Shown piece by piece: positions 20,802 to 32,373 of a stretch of DNA of 64,000 bases (its first letter is position 1; each line of letters starts with the position of its first letter). Source of the stretch: Pleurotus djamor (taxonomy: Eukaryota > Basidiomycota > Agaricomycetes > Agaricales > Pleurotaceae); assembly GCA_029747585.1 (NCBI GenBank), contig JAPEVF010000097.1:49282-113281 (forward strand), given 5' to 3'. A program made the translations under genes and the position numbers. The notes under the pieces are model-generated. The model worked only from the letters and a program-made list of their open reading frames with translations. It was not told the origin of the DNA and did not search any database.

Positions 20802-23380
20802 ATCCTGTAACACCTCGGTCCCGGCACTCGTGTGTCGGACGGAACACCCTCGGGTTCACGGAGGACCTGTATCTTGGTCTCAGGATAATGCACGATTCCT
20901 GTCCTGGGATTTCCAGGAGTTTGACAAACATATCAACGCCCTGGCGAGAGGCTTGTTGAGTATGAGCGTGCGGAAGGGGGATCGAGTTGGTGTGGTAATG
21001 GGAAACAACAGGTGAGTTAGCTGTCTCGGTCGAGTACTGCCATAAATCCTTATATTCTTCGTTCAGTGCCTATGCCACACTTCAGTGGGCCTGTGCTTCA
21101 ATAGGCGCAATCCTAGTGACAATCAACCCCGCCTATCGACTGCACGAACTCGTACGCTTTTATCAATCCTTCTATGTCTCACCTGATCCATACTGCGATT
21201 GCTAGGTGAATACGCTGTCCTTAGTAGGAGTGAAGCACCTCTTTCTCGTTCCCCGCATTCGTATGTGACGCTTCGCTGGGATGACATTGAATAAACCCCA
21301 CACTGATATTTCCCCGAGGTTCATCCGCCTACCTGGAGATGTTATCGTCAGCCTACCCAGACCTACGAAACTCTAGGCCTGGAGAAATACAAGAACCCGC
21401 ACTACCAGATCTTCGAAATCTCATTGTATTCAACAATAGTATTGCTAATCTCGAATCGAACCAAGGAAACACTCGTTGCGCCGTTGATTGGCGTGAAATA
21501 ATGGCCTGGCGAGAAGACACATCCGAAGCTCGACTCCAGAACGAACTTTCGCATTCTTCGGACAAGGACGATGTCATTAACCTACAGTTCACAAGGTACT
21601 TTCTTCAAGAAAGGTCTGGCATCTCACTCACGGTTACTGTCATAGTGGTACCACCGGCTTACCCAAGGCGGTTTCGGTATGCCTCCTTCAAATTATTCTT
21701 TCGTTCATCACTGAAGATGACGGTTTCACTTAGCTTACGCACTCAAACCTCCTAAATAATGGCATATTAATAGGTCGATCCATGAATCTTACCCACAACG
21801 ACGTTCTGTGTATGTCACCCTCTTCCTCCATGTCTATCATGTTTAATTGAGTCAACATCCCAGGCAACGTTCCTCCCCTGTTCCATTGTTTTGATAAGTC
21901 GTCTTCAAATTTCTATGCCGCAATCATAGATCCTTACCCATGAACCTCTCATTCTACGCTTAGTTCTGGGCAACCTAGCCGCATGGACTCATGGGGCCTG
22001 CATCGTCTACCCGTCTGATATCTACGACCCTAAAGCGATCGTCGACGCCCTATCAGAAGAACGCTGTACTGCATTACATGGGGTACCCACCCATTTCCTA
22101 GGCGTTCTGGCGGAAGTAGAAAAGCGACGACAATTGGGGGAGAGCTTCGATTTCAATCGGCTCAGGTACCGTTTCGATTTTCGTCCTCTTGTCACGCTAA
22201 CTCGAGATATGTATCAGAACTGGGATCGCATCTGGATCACCCGTTCCTATCGAGTGCGNTTGATTTTCCTACCATCATAACCCGAGGATCTGGTTTAAAC
22301 GGACCCCCAGCTTAATGAAAATGCTTATATCGAAAATGAATTTGAAAGATTTAACGGTCGCCTACGGCATGAGTGAGCAGTCACTTTTCATCCATGTTCT
22401 TCACATTCTAAATTTCCAAATATTTGGCAGCCGAGACGAGGTATACCCTTTCAGCATGTTCGAGTCCATGTGCTTGACACTTTCTTTCTATATAGCCCAG
22501 TTTCCTTTCAGTCGACACCAGCGGATCCCATCATCAAACGTGTAGAAACCGTTGGAAGAATCCATCCTCATGCTCAAGCAAAATTGGTTGATTCGGAAGG
22601 TAACATTGTCCCCATAGGTGTACCCGGCGAAGTTTGCATAGCCGGGTATCTGCTTCAAAAGGGGTAGGCATGCCATCCATATGCTTCTATGAGGATCTCA
22701 ACCTGCGTTTTCCCAGCTATTGGGAAGATCAAGAACAAACTGAAAAAGTAATGCGCTGGGATGGGGATACGTTATGGATGCATTCCGGAGACGAGGGAAT
22801 CATGGACGAAGAGGGGTATCTGAAAAGTAAGTTCTGATGCTTCTTCCCAATTCCGAACTAAGCCACGCTCGTAGTTGTTGGTCGCAGAAAGGTTTGACAA
22901 CAAAAGCTAGCTATCCGCCCTATCAAGCCCGACTAATCTCTTCTCCAGGATATCATAATTCGCGGCGGGGAGGTAAGCCCAATACACGACACACACTACT
23001 CCGACACGGTTGTCTGACTACATATCTTGCCTTTACAGAACCTCTTCCCCGTCCAAATCGAAAACACGCTAACGGAAAACCCCTCCATACGCGAAGCTGC
23101 GGTCGTCTCCGTCCCCGACCCTAAATACGGCGAAGTTGTCGGAGCGTTCATCCTGCGTGAACCAGGTCACCCCCAATTGACCTTGAACGATGTCCGCGAG
23201 ACTGTCGCACAGAATATGAATCCCCAGAATGCACCAGCATGGGTGTGGTTCTTAGGTGAAGATGGTATGGAGAAGGAGTTGCCTAAAACGGCGAGTGGGA
23301 AGGTAATGAAGCATGTTCTGAGAGAGTGGGCGAAAGATTCGGCAAAGAGAGGGTTTGGGTTGGTTGTGAAGCAAACCTAA
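20802..23380 (+). CDS. Medium-chain acyl-CoA ligase, ACSF2-like
   Basis: AMP-forming enzyme that activates fatty acids to acyl-CoA. About 13 exons join in order: WDFQEFDKHINALARGL, INPAYRLHEL, the P-loop FTSGTTGLPKAVS, VPPLFHCF, HGVPTHFLGVL, AYGMTETSPVSF, IHPHAQAKLVD, MHSGDEGIMDEEGYLKIVGRRKD, IIRGGENLFP and the catalytic-lysine motif TASGKVMKHVLREW; stop at 23378-23380. This order fits ACSF2. No in-frame ATG precedes the first exon, which appears to start after an acceptor at 20801, so exon 1 is unresolved. One intron at 21894 begins ATAAGT rather than GT, and one exon is only 10 nt (22431-22440). The N at 22259 lies in an intron. Likely mitochondrial or peroxisomal by family. Confidence 0.85.
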
Positions 23381-23559
23381 TCATCTCCAATCATTGTTGG
23401 CATCACAGCAAAGCTGATCGCTTTCGGAAGAGCGACCCCTCTGCTTTCGACCAACGAAGCCCCAAACCCAAATTACTAGCATATCTGTCAACATGGAGTT
23501 TCTACCAGAAATCGTATTCTAGAATGCAAAACGATTGTCTCGCGTCCTCAATATGACCG

Positions 23560-24727
23560 CTACCCCTTGCTTGCCTCTGTTACGAGTGCTGAACCAAAGG
23601 CTCCACAAAGGTCATCCGGCATCCAGGCCTCCTTCGTGATGCGAACGGAACAAATACCTTCCTGATCTCTCTGGAACTCTGCACGACAACTGAAGGGCTG
23701 AGCATCGATGTCCCACAGCCAGCAATTATCCCATACAAAGGTTTTTAGCGACGCGCAGGACTCTGAGAGGCGCTGTACAAGGGGCAGCGTTGCTGCTAAT
23801 AGAAGAGACCCAGTAAGTTCCTCGTCCTCGGGATCTTCGGTGAAGCCGCAGCCTAGTGACAGAGTCTCAAGCTTGGATAAAGACTGAAAGTTCTGCAAAA
23901 GTTCTTCCTGCGCGTGGCGAAGTCTGTTAGTCAAGCAAAGCCTCATGGCCGCAGAATGGGATGATGCGTACGACATCGTGAAACACTGCTATGCCTATCA
24001 CCGGCCCAAGCAAGCTAAGTTCTTTCACGCTAGGCATCAGGTCAACCATGGACTGGAGACACTGCATATCGTGTAAATATGGTCCCGCCTTGTTCTCAAA
24101 CGTGAAAGAGGTCAACGTGGTTTGGGACGCTGAGATCAATCGTTCAGCCATTCTGATATAGACCATCGCTGATAATGCGTCGCAGTCCCATGAAATGTGA
24201 AGGCGTTTCAAAGGAGGGAGAGGGATGAGGCTCGTAATCAAATCCGGTGTGATGGTCCATCTTGAGGTGAGGCAGAGCGTAGCAGACTCAATCGCTGGCA
24301 TGCGGGTTACGTGTGCGACGATCGACGGAAGGTCTTTGAACTGGAAGCTGCTGGAGTCCTCGATGATCATTTTCAGTGATTTTGCAAAAGGGAATCGTGC
24401 CAGGTAGTCGTAATCGGGGCACTCTCCTTTGATTCCCATATGATCTAGGGTAAGTAATATGGCTTGCAAGCAATCAATTCCAACAGACAATTCATGAATG
24501 GAATTGCTGGGACCTTACTGTACAGCACTCTTTAGATCATCATGATTCTCAAAATACCTCTCCACGTCGGATACATTATCATCGCGGATGACGATACGAC
24601 GGAATACGTCACGCAGAAGGATTCGACGAGTCTCTCGACACGCAAGACTGAGGTCGCACAGCTCTTGCGTTGGAAGGGAACTCCCAATCTGAATGATCAG
24701 CTCCGGAGGAATCGAAGATGCCCACAT
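23560..24727 (-). CDS. F-box/LRR-like protein, subfamily 2
   Basis: Probable SCF substrate receptor, paralogue of the broken gene at 17.2 kb. The F-box PPELIIQIGSSLPTQELCDLSL opens the protein from ATG 24727; an in-frame upstream extension exists but lacks a match in the paralogue. Later segments are SSFQFKDLPSIV, LIPLPPLKRLHISWDC, VMVDLMPSVKELSLL-type repeats, KLETLSLGC, and the C-terminal WMPDDLCGAFGSAL. Two introns are evident near 24.45 and 23.96 kb. At the first junction a 4-bp difference from the paralogue makes the exact acceptor uncertain, so a small frame defect is possible. Confidence 0.7.
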
Positions 24728-24997
24728 TGTGAGGTGTGGTAAGTAGCTGGTTGGTTGGCAACCATGATGCAGGCCGTAAGCGACTCTTAATTTCGGACGT
24801 GCTCCTTTCACAAGAAAAGGGGACTACCCTATACAGCACGTGACCAAAACGTTTTAAAACTTTCTCCTGACTTTCTCGGAGGAGTCCAAACTCTTCTCTC
24901 AGTTTGAGTCTGCGTTAGACATATGCACCTGGACTCCGGGAAACGTGCCCTTAGTCTACGACCCGCGATATAAACCGCTCAGCCACAGACAAACTCC

Positions 24998-25904
24998 ATG
25001 TCTTCGTTCGCCCACATTTCAATCCGAAATTGCGCGTCTGCTAACGACTCTCCTTTTCCCCTTCGACTTTCTGCCATAAAGTCTTTTCCTGCTTCACGAT
25101 ATACCTTCACGAGCTATGGCGCGGCCTTGAAAGCCGACTGGTCGCCTCGCCCTCTGCCCCAAGACGACTCGTACCTTGAAGTGACCTTGGTCGATTTCGT
25201 GGCGGAAGGGCGCATTGGCGTCACGTATACAGCTCATGTCAATGCTGCCAAGGATGGCAATGGCAAGGATATGCAAAATCTCATTGGAAAGCAAGTCGTA
25301 GTCAAATTTGCCAAACCTCAGTTTGCACGCAGCCTCGCTCGCGAAGCCTGGTTCTACGAATGTCTGGAAGAAGCTCAGCGGACGGCTGTCGCCGGCTCCT
25401 ATGGATTTTATACCACCCCACTCGATCCAACCATGAACAAGGATATGCTGCCGTGGAAGCAGATCAAAATCGAATACAAGGAAGCTCTACCATCTGAAGA
25501 CATATTGCACAGATTGGCTACTTCAATGGGGGACGGCAGTATTATTCCGCGTCCCAATGGCTCTCGTGGCGCACGACTCAGGGCACGTTGGCCGTATTGG
25601 TGTTGGAGAAGCTCGGGGAACGATACCCACTCAATGAACCAGAAGCTCTGAAGGAGGAGTATCGGTAGGTTGCAGCTTATGCATCCCCATATCTCCTGAA
25701 TTTGGCTCCCCATGGACAGAGCTGACCTAACGGAAGTGCTCCAAGACGTTGGAGCCACAGGCGTTTGGCACCAGGATGTCACGTATTTCAACACTTTGCG
25801 CGCTCCAGAGAATGCGCCCATCTGTCCACGACATGGCCACGCTCACCAGTGGAGGGTCATTGACTTCGACCGATCTATGCGATTCGATTTGAGCTGGTCT
25901 TGAC
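24998..25904 (+). CDS. Protein kinase-like fungal protein
   Basis: Protein-kinase-fold family widespread in mushrooms. Visible elements are the ATP-site lysine region KQVVVKFAKP, LAREAWFYECLEEAQ, LAVLVLEKLGERYP, the catalytic loop WHQDVTYFN (HxDxxxxN pattern) and VIDFDRSMR, the DFG-equivalent. One canonical intron lies near 25665-25730. Around 25505-25525 the frame must shift by one base to go from EALPSEDILH to YFNGGRQYYSASQW; no GT..AG intron fits, so a sequencing error or a frameshift is likely. Whether the protein is an active kinase is unknown. Confidence 0.65.
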
Positions 25905-26201
25905 CAGGATAAAGAGTACAGTAAAATGCAGGCACAGTGGGCTTTTAGTGACGGCACATTCTGGGGTTTCGTTGAGTAGTACGACTGAATGTATTTCTTC
26001 AGAGGGATTGCCTTGTGCTTTTCTGCATGCGTACTTTTCTCGTAGCCATAGTTCATATTGGGACGACTTATACAATCATGGCTGTCTCGCCATTACGCGG
26101 CCGAGAAAAATGACGATGATGGTTCTAGTAAATAAGTACCAAAATTAATGGGGGATAAGACTCAAGTAGGTGCGTACGTAGAAATAGTCTATATGGATAA
26201 T

Positions 26202-27359
26202 CTAAGAACATAGTTGTGGTCGTTGAGGGAACGTGTCATGGACAAAATCATCTATCCAGAGGTGCTTCTGTTTACGGACGGTACGAGTGAGGCCACGAGG
26301 GACAATGTCAAAACGAAAAGAAAGCTCAGCGGTATACTGCGCATCCCAGTAGCAAGTTTCAAGTTTCCGACAGGACTTTGACAGATTTTCGACGGCAAGC
26401 GGCAAAAGGTCGGTCAAAGTAGCTGGTTCTGCGTTCATGTCAACGAGACAGTTGAGACGGAGGGTCCTGAGCTCTTCGAGAGGTTTGAACTGGTGGAATA
26501 GTAGGTCCTGTAGTCATGATTGAGTTAGTACGGGGTGAGGCAATGAGGGAAGATACTGACTACTTCTGTACTGTCCCGGATGCAGATAGCTGAGCCGCTC
26601 AAAGTCAGCTCCGCCAAGTGAGGCATTAGTGCGACGATGGGGGCCAACCCAGTCATATCCTCCATGTCAATTGGGTTATCCCAGTAGAGGGACGTCAGAG
26701 AATGTCCGGACTTGGCGAGAGAGGAGAAGAGAAAGTCTGTGTACGGAATCCCGAGGACTTGAACCTCCATCACGTCAATATGCACGCGAAAGCTCTTCAA
26801 GGGTGGAAGAGAGGAAAGATCAAGGAGCGAAACGTGCTCCGAAAAGTAGTAGGACTCTAGATGAAGTGTAATGTGCTCGAGTGACAATGTGTTGTGAGCA
26901 AGAAATTCGACGAGTTGTCGGAGGTCCTTTAGCACGTTTGTATATCCAAACAGGCCGTATGCTATTGCATGAGTGTAGCGAGATTCTTCCCTGTCACGAA
27001 TGGCAACATACAGTGACTCAAGAGATGGGAAAAGACCGAGGTCGTGGTAGACATTAGAGTCTGTTTGTGACACCCCCTCGAGATGCCGCAGAGTTACGTG
27101 GCTGGTTAGACATATCAGTCAAGCGCTGTTATTTGCCCCAGAGACACACGACGACATACCGAACCGCACCTCGGATGACCTCCGACATTTCTGTTGCCTT
27201 GCCCAAGTGCTCGTCATCGACTTGAACGTTCTTGAACAAGAGAGAGGTCAGAACATCTCGGTATGCTCGACATGTGAGGCTGAGAATACAGAGCTCGACG
27301 TGACCGAGGAAAACCCCAATTGCGTTGATGAGTTCGAGCGGGAGAGACGGAACGACCAT
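26202..27359 (-). CDS. F-box/LRR-like protein, subfamily 1, left half of inverted pair
   Basis: Probable SCF substrate receptor. Starts MVVPSLPLELINAIGVFL at 27359; the exon 2 entry RHVTLRHLEGVSQ matches the first gene of the window and the partner at 27.4 kb. Further landmarks are LFGYTNVLKDLRQLVEFL, LTSLYWDNPIDMEDMTGL, LRTLRLNCLVDM and KLETCYWDAQYTAELSFRF; stop at 26202-26204. Three exons, canonical introns, no break. Its start lies only 55 bp from the start of the divergent partner. Confidence 0.75.
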
Positions 27360-27414
27360 GAACAATGGTAATGAGCGTCTAAGCACTTCCCTCCTCAATC
27401 GTGTTAGGCGCCTA

Positions 27415-28555
27415 ATGATGCTTCCTCTCGAACTCATTCACGCAGTTGGCTTTTTCCTCGGCCCAGCGGAACTCTGCACGCTCAGTCTCACATGTCGAGC
27501 ATACCGAGATATCCTCACTTCCTTCATGTTTAAACATGTACAAGTCAACGACGATCACCTGGGCAAGGCAGTGGAATTGCCCGACGTCGTTCGAGCTGCG
27601 GTTCGGTATGTGATTATCTTGGAATCAATGACAGAACTTGATTGATACTTCCTACCAGGCATGTCACTCTACGGCATTTTGAAGGCGTGTCACAGGGGGA
27701 CGCGAATGCTTACCGCGACCTGGGACTATTCCCTTGTCTCAAGTCCTTGAATGTCACTATTCGCGACAGGGAAGAGTCTTACTACTCTCATACAATATCC
27801 TATGGTTTATCGGGCTTCACGAACGTCTTGGAGGACTTGACTCAACTTGTCGAGTTTCTTTCCGAAAGCGGTCCACTCGAAGACTTCACATTTTACCTTG
27901 ACTCGCGTCACCTCTCCAGCGCCCACCTTCAACCGGTCTCCTTCAAGGACCTACCCGCATTCCCCCCTCTGAAGACGTTTCGAGCCCATATCGATGTGTT
28001 TGAGCTACTTGCTGACATTCCGTATACGGAATTCCTGCTCCGTGTGCTGGGGCAATCCAGTCTTAGTCTGACGTCCCTGTACTGGGATAACTTCATTGAC
28101 TTGGAGGAGACGAACGGGTTGAAATCCCTCGTCGACGCTATTCCAAATATTATGGACTTGACCTTTGGTAAATCGGCACTTTATATTCGACACAAAGAAG
28201 AACTAGTAAGGATCTCATTGTCGTGATCTGTAACATACTCACCCCATCTGGCCATCATAGACCATCCTGTTTNGCCCAATTCTCACCTTTGCGTAATCTC
28301 AAGACCCTCCGATTGAGCTGCCTCACAGATATCCCTGGGGGACCTGCCATTTTGATGGACCTTTTACCCTCTCGCGTCGAAACGCTCTCCAGATCGTGTC
28401 AGAGACTCGAAGATTGCTTCTGGGATACTCAATTCACTCCTGGGCTATCCTTTCGCTTCGAACTGATACCTCATGGTATCACTCGTATCGTTCATACGAC
28501 AAAGTGCGACTGGGAGAAGGACTTTTTCCGAAACACATTTTCGCGCAGTGTCTAG
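27415..28555 (+). CDS. F-box/LRR-like protein, subfamily 1, right half of inverted pair
   Basis: Divergent paralogue of the previous gene. Starts MMLPLELIHAVGFFLG at 27415. Exon 2 contains RHVTLRHFEGVSQGD, LSGFTNVLEDLTQLVEFL, LTSLYWDNFIDLEETNGL and MDLTFGKSALYI; exon 3 starts near 28260 with TILFAQFSPLRNLKTLRLSC and ends EKDFFRNTFSRSV. The N at 28273 after TTT is an extra base: without it the frame runs straight through ILFAQFSPL. Probable SCF substrate receptor; substrate unknown. Confidence 0.75.
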
Positions 28556-28823
28556 CCTGAGCTACCTTTCCGCTTGTAGATCTGCCATCTGAATTCTTAC
28601 CGTGGCATTTGTTATACCTGTACGAGAAAGAGACTCCCATAAATACCGCCGCAACCTCACACCCTCGCTGATAACACATCGAAGGGCCGATGAATGTTGA
28701 ACTTCTCGGCAGTCCGAATAGGGGTAAGGAACAGGAGACATGTCTCTGAGCGCCTTGCCTAACCTTTTCCCTCTTTCTTACTCAGAGTCAGAACACATCT
28801 TCTTTGGTCTACGTCGACTCAAC

Positions 28824-30530
28824 ATGGAGCAAAAAGGTTTCGACCCACATAAACTGTGAGCCATATCTTTAACACAACATACCACTGCTCACCAACACCG
28901 TTTCAGTTTGAGGAGACCGTCGGTCATGAATGACCTCTCTAACTCATCTTCATGGTGGACATTCTTTCTCGTCCTTGGTCTCACATTGTGGTCCATCATG
29001 GTGGTGACGTTTGTCAGCGAGCGACCCAAGCCAGATGGTGTAGACTTTGGCGTTTTCCTACTGTACGTCCCCCTATTGTCGCACTATTCGAGAATGAAGC
29101 CTGAAATGCTGAATGAATATGACGTACTATAGTATCGTCATGCAGTTCACTTCTATTCTCTTGTATAGACGTCGAGACTCTCGCCAACGACACAATGATG
29201 CCTCCTCAGAATGGGGATGTATGTCTGCGCAAGTTGCAGAATTCGCCGGTATAATCGACATGCATTCAGGACCTGCGGATGAAATCAAAGCTTCCTTCCA
29301 AGGATGTGGAGTTTCTCCTTCGGATCAAAAAAGATTTGCCATCCTCTTAGAAGAGTTAGCTGTCAGTCTGGGGCTTTATGAAGTCCAAGTCCAAGCCCCA
29401 TTGGCCCGGCCTGCAAGTAATGCTAACTGTGAAGATTATGTCTTCGACAATGTACGCCCATCCTATGTATTCTCTTAATCCGGTGTGATGATAGTACGGT
29501 AGGCTCCGGGTCACTCGGCGGTTGGGCAAGACCTGTTAGAGCCGCCCACCCGAAACTTCGTCATGCAAGCCCTCTTGTCACTGGGAAATCTCTTCGGAGT
29601 CGCCTCTCCCAAATTCAGTGGAAAACAAGACAATCATACCAATGATTGGCTTGGAACTATCATGAAATTGGTGCGGCTCTCGTCTGAATACTTCTGTACC
29701 ATATTCGCTGACCCTGCCTAACCCTGTCCTCGTCCTTAGGACGAAGCGCTTTATGAAGCAAAGAAAAGCGGGTGTTTCCACGAAGTGACTGGTAGTGCGT
29801 ACTGCATCCTAGCGTATACCTACATCAAGCACACCTCCATTAACAAAATTTATCTTGCTCATACCAGGTTATCTCAGCAAGTTGCTGGATCAAATAGTGG
29901 ACAGCTACCATGCCGTGTTGAGACTCCAGCCTGGTACCTTTAGGTAGATTTTCATCAAGTTTGACACCCCTCCGCAAACATCTTCACCTTTCATTCGGGT
30001 TTCTTGGCCTCTGTGGTTTGCATTCATGGCGATTTCCCTGTTAGTGGTGTGTATTCCTATCCCCTTCTTTGATATTTGGTCTAATTGCGGACGGATCGAC
30101 GTTGGGTCAACAACAGCCGTTTCTATCACTTGAACACCCAAAGTGGGCGACCCTCTCAATCGATGTCTTCGTGGTAAATCGTACACGTAACTTACACCTT
30201 AAAATGCTATCTAATCAACCCAAAAAGTATTTCACCTATGCCGATAGGATGATTACTCTGCAGGTCAATGATAGTGCGTAATTCTTCCCAGTGTGTCTTA
30301 CTGATCCTGATCACTGAAATGCCGTGCCCGACTTGTTCAGACATTGTCAGCAAATGTATGTGCCAATTACAATGCAGACCTGTCCTTGTTTGAACTATTG
30401 AACTATGAACTAATCGTCCCCAGCTGTCAACTTCTCTTTCAAGCCATCCAACTCCGATGGTATGGACGAGGTTTCCCATCTAATCTCAAGAAACATAGCC
30501 CGACGGGGCTCGCTTTACTGATAGCGGACT
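28824..30530 (+). CDS. Unrecognised one-pass membrane protein, copy 3
   Basis: Paralogue of the tandem pair at 9.6-13.5 kb, on the opposite strand. Exon 1 encodes MEQKGFDPHKL, exon 2 has SVMNDLSNSSSWW and the helix FFLVLGLTLWSIMVV. The middle part has FAILLEELAVSLGLYEVQ, MQALLSLGNLFGVASPKF, DEALYEAKKSGCFHEVTG and LSKLLDQIVDSYHAVLRL. Near 30240 the conserved TLQVNDS precedes an intron; the final exon (from about 30341) is divergent and its end is uncertain, as is an exon near 30 kb. The C-terminus may be decayed. Function unknown. Confidence 0.45.
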
Positions 30531-30688
30531 ACGCCGCTCCGAAAAGTTCTTCGCTCCGAGCGAGACTGATTAGGCTGAGGATCATCGCAGTAGCCTGTCT
30601 CATGTATCAACCTGCCTTGCCAAGTACTCCCCATGCTCTAACCCCACTGCCTCTGATGCTTGTTTGATGCTTATGGTGACTTTGCGTG

Positions 30689-30765
30689 AGTCTGGCGAAT
30701 CCGACTACGACAAGCGGATTCAGCTTGTGCGTGGCGGTGGGAACGTCAACGATTCGAAAGTCTGA
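30689..30765 (-). pseudogene. Short-chain dehydrogenase remnant
   Basis: A short minus-strand stretch reads DFRIVDVPTATHKLNPL and matches DVRIVNVATAAHKLTPS (residues 151-167) of the intact dehydrogenase at 14 kb, with nucleotide similarity of the same extent. Nothing of the cofactor or catalytic motifs is present around it, so it is a leftover of a lost gene copy, not an exon. Confidence 0.6.
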
Positions 30766-30881
30766 AGTCACCAATGACACTGAGCACAAAAGTTGGGACA
30801 TAGGTGATGTGGATGGGAGGACAGCACGGTTAGGAACATCTATGAGCGGGCGCTTGTTCATTTACTGCTTGGTTGGTAACC

Positions 30882-32120
30882 ATGATCATGATGCCACGCG
30901 TGAGTGACCGGCACCCTCTCTCTATCTACTCACTTACATTTTGCATAGTTCCCTCCGGAACTCATTATCATTATCAGTCAACACTTAGATATACCCACGA
31001 TTCGAAGTCTCAGCCTTACATGCCGGACAAATCGCGATGCCCTGCTCTCCTTGCTTTTTCGCAATATTGTCATCAACGACGATACCATTGACAAACTACA
31101 GGAATTTCCAAGAGAAATGGGGGACATAGTACGGTGAGTACCCATCTTTATACGAAATGAGCAATGTGAAGCGAATAGCACGCACAACCATAGTCACATT
31201 ACCTGGGGCAATCGTAGCGAACTTGAAACCCAACGTTACAGCGACGTTACTACATGGTTTCCCAACGTCAAATCTTTACGGATAATTATATCCGATGTCG
31301 ATGACGGTAGTTTTGAGCATCTCTCGCCTCTCTTGGCCTCTCTTTCCATTCTGCCGCTCGAAGAGTTATCACTGTGCCTCGCATGCCCTGAAGGAATAGT
31401 CGTCCAACCTAACGCATTCGACGATTTGCCTTCACTTCCGCCTCTCCAAAAACTATCTGTCCAATGGGATGCAAGGCCTTCTGCTGAATCCTTGTGCATC
31501 ACCTTGATCCGATCGCTCGTAGCGAACTCTAAGGATTCTTTAATTGACCTCGCCTTTTTCGTCATCTACATGGGACCATACATCTCCGACATCGATGTTC
31601 TTCCTTCCTTCGTTGATATCGTGCCCAACATCACTCAGCTCTCTTTGTCTGGCCCCGCGATATTTATCAGTACACTGGACGACGCGGTAAGCTCATCCAT
31701 CGTGGGTCTGTCCCACGCATCTCCTCCCGTACATCTTTATTTATGAGATGTTCATAGGTTGGCCTCGTAGAAAAATTCTCCGGCCTCACTAGGCTCGAGA
31801 CGCTGGCCCTGGGATGTCAGTTTGAATACGCAGATGACGACGATTATCCCGTCCTCCGGCTAGGGCGACTAATCCCAGCCGTTCGCGAGCTCTCCGTGTC
31901 CTGCACAAAGCTTCAGAACATTTATTGGGAAGGGTGCGAATTTGATGGGTTAGGGGGTGTTCACGACTCTCGCTTTCAAATTCTCCGCCGAGAGAAAGAG
32001 AAACCAATACTTCGCGTTTTTAAGGAGTCTTGGATGCCGGATCTCCTTTGCGAAATGTTTGGGACGGACTTGAGCCCGTCAGACGACCAAGTGGTCGAAG
32101 TGGAATCTATCCGTCACTAG
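30882..32120 (+). CDS. F-box/LRR-like protein, subfamily 2
   Basis: Probable SCF substrate receptor. Four exons fit: an 18-nt first exon (30882-30899, MIMMPR), then FPPELIIIISQHLDIPTIRSLSL after an acceptor near 30948, a long exon entered by RHITWGNRSELE near 31194, and a last exon from 31758. The leucine-rich part reads LEELSLCLACPEG, LPSLPPLQKLSVQWD, FVDIVPNITQLSLSGPAI and LETLALGCQFEY; the C-terminal WMPDLLCEMFG matches the subfamily 2 gene at 23.6 kb. Stop at 32118-32120. No break seen. Confidence 0.7.
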
Positions 32121-32373
32121 GCGGAGTTTTACGCCAAGTTACGATAAGTCCATCGTTGAATCCATCATAGGGTTCTTGCATCAGCATAGTCTAGGATGGG
32201 GTCTGCTGACACCATGCTTGCTACCCAACCTTTCGAGTCACTTCTAGGGCTTATTTGCGAGACTAATAGAACATATGTATGGGAGAGGCGACTAAAGCTA
32301 CAGAAGAGTCATTAAGTATTTTGATTTCGTCAATGCAGTCATGGATGGAGTCGTCATGGTATGTCAAGTAAAA

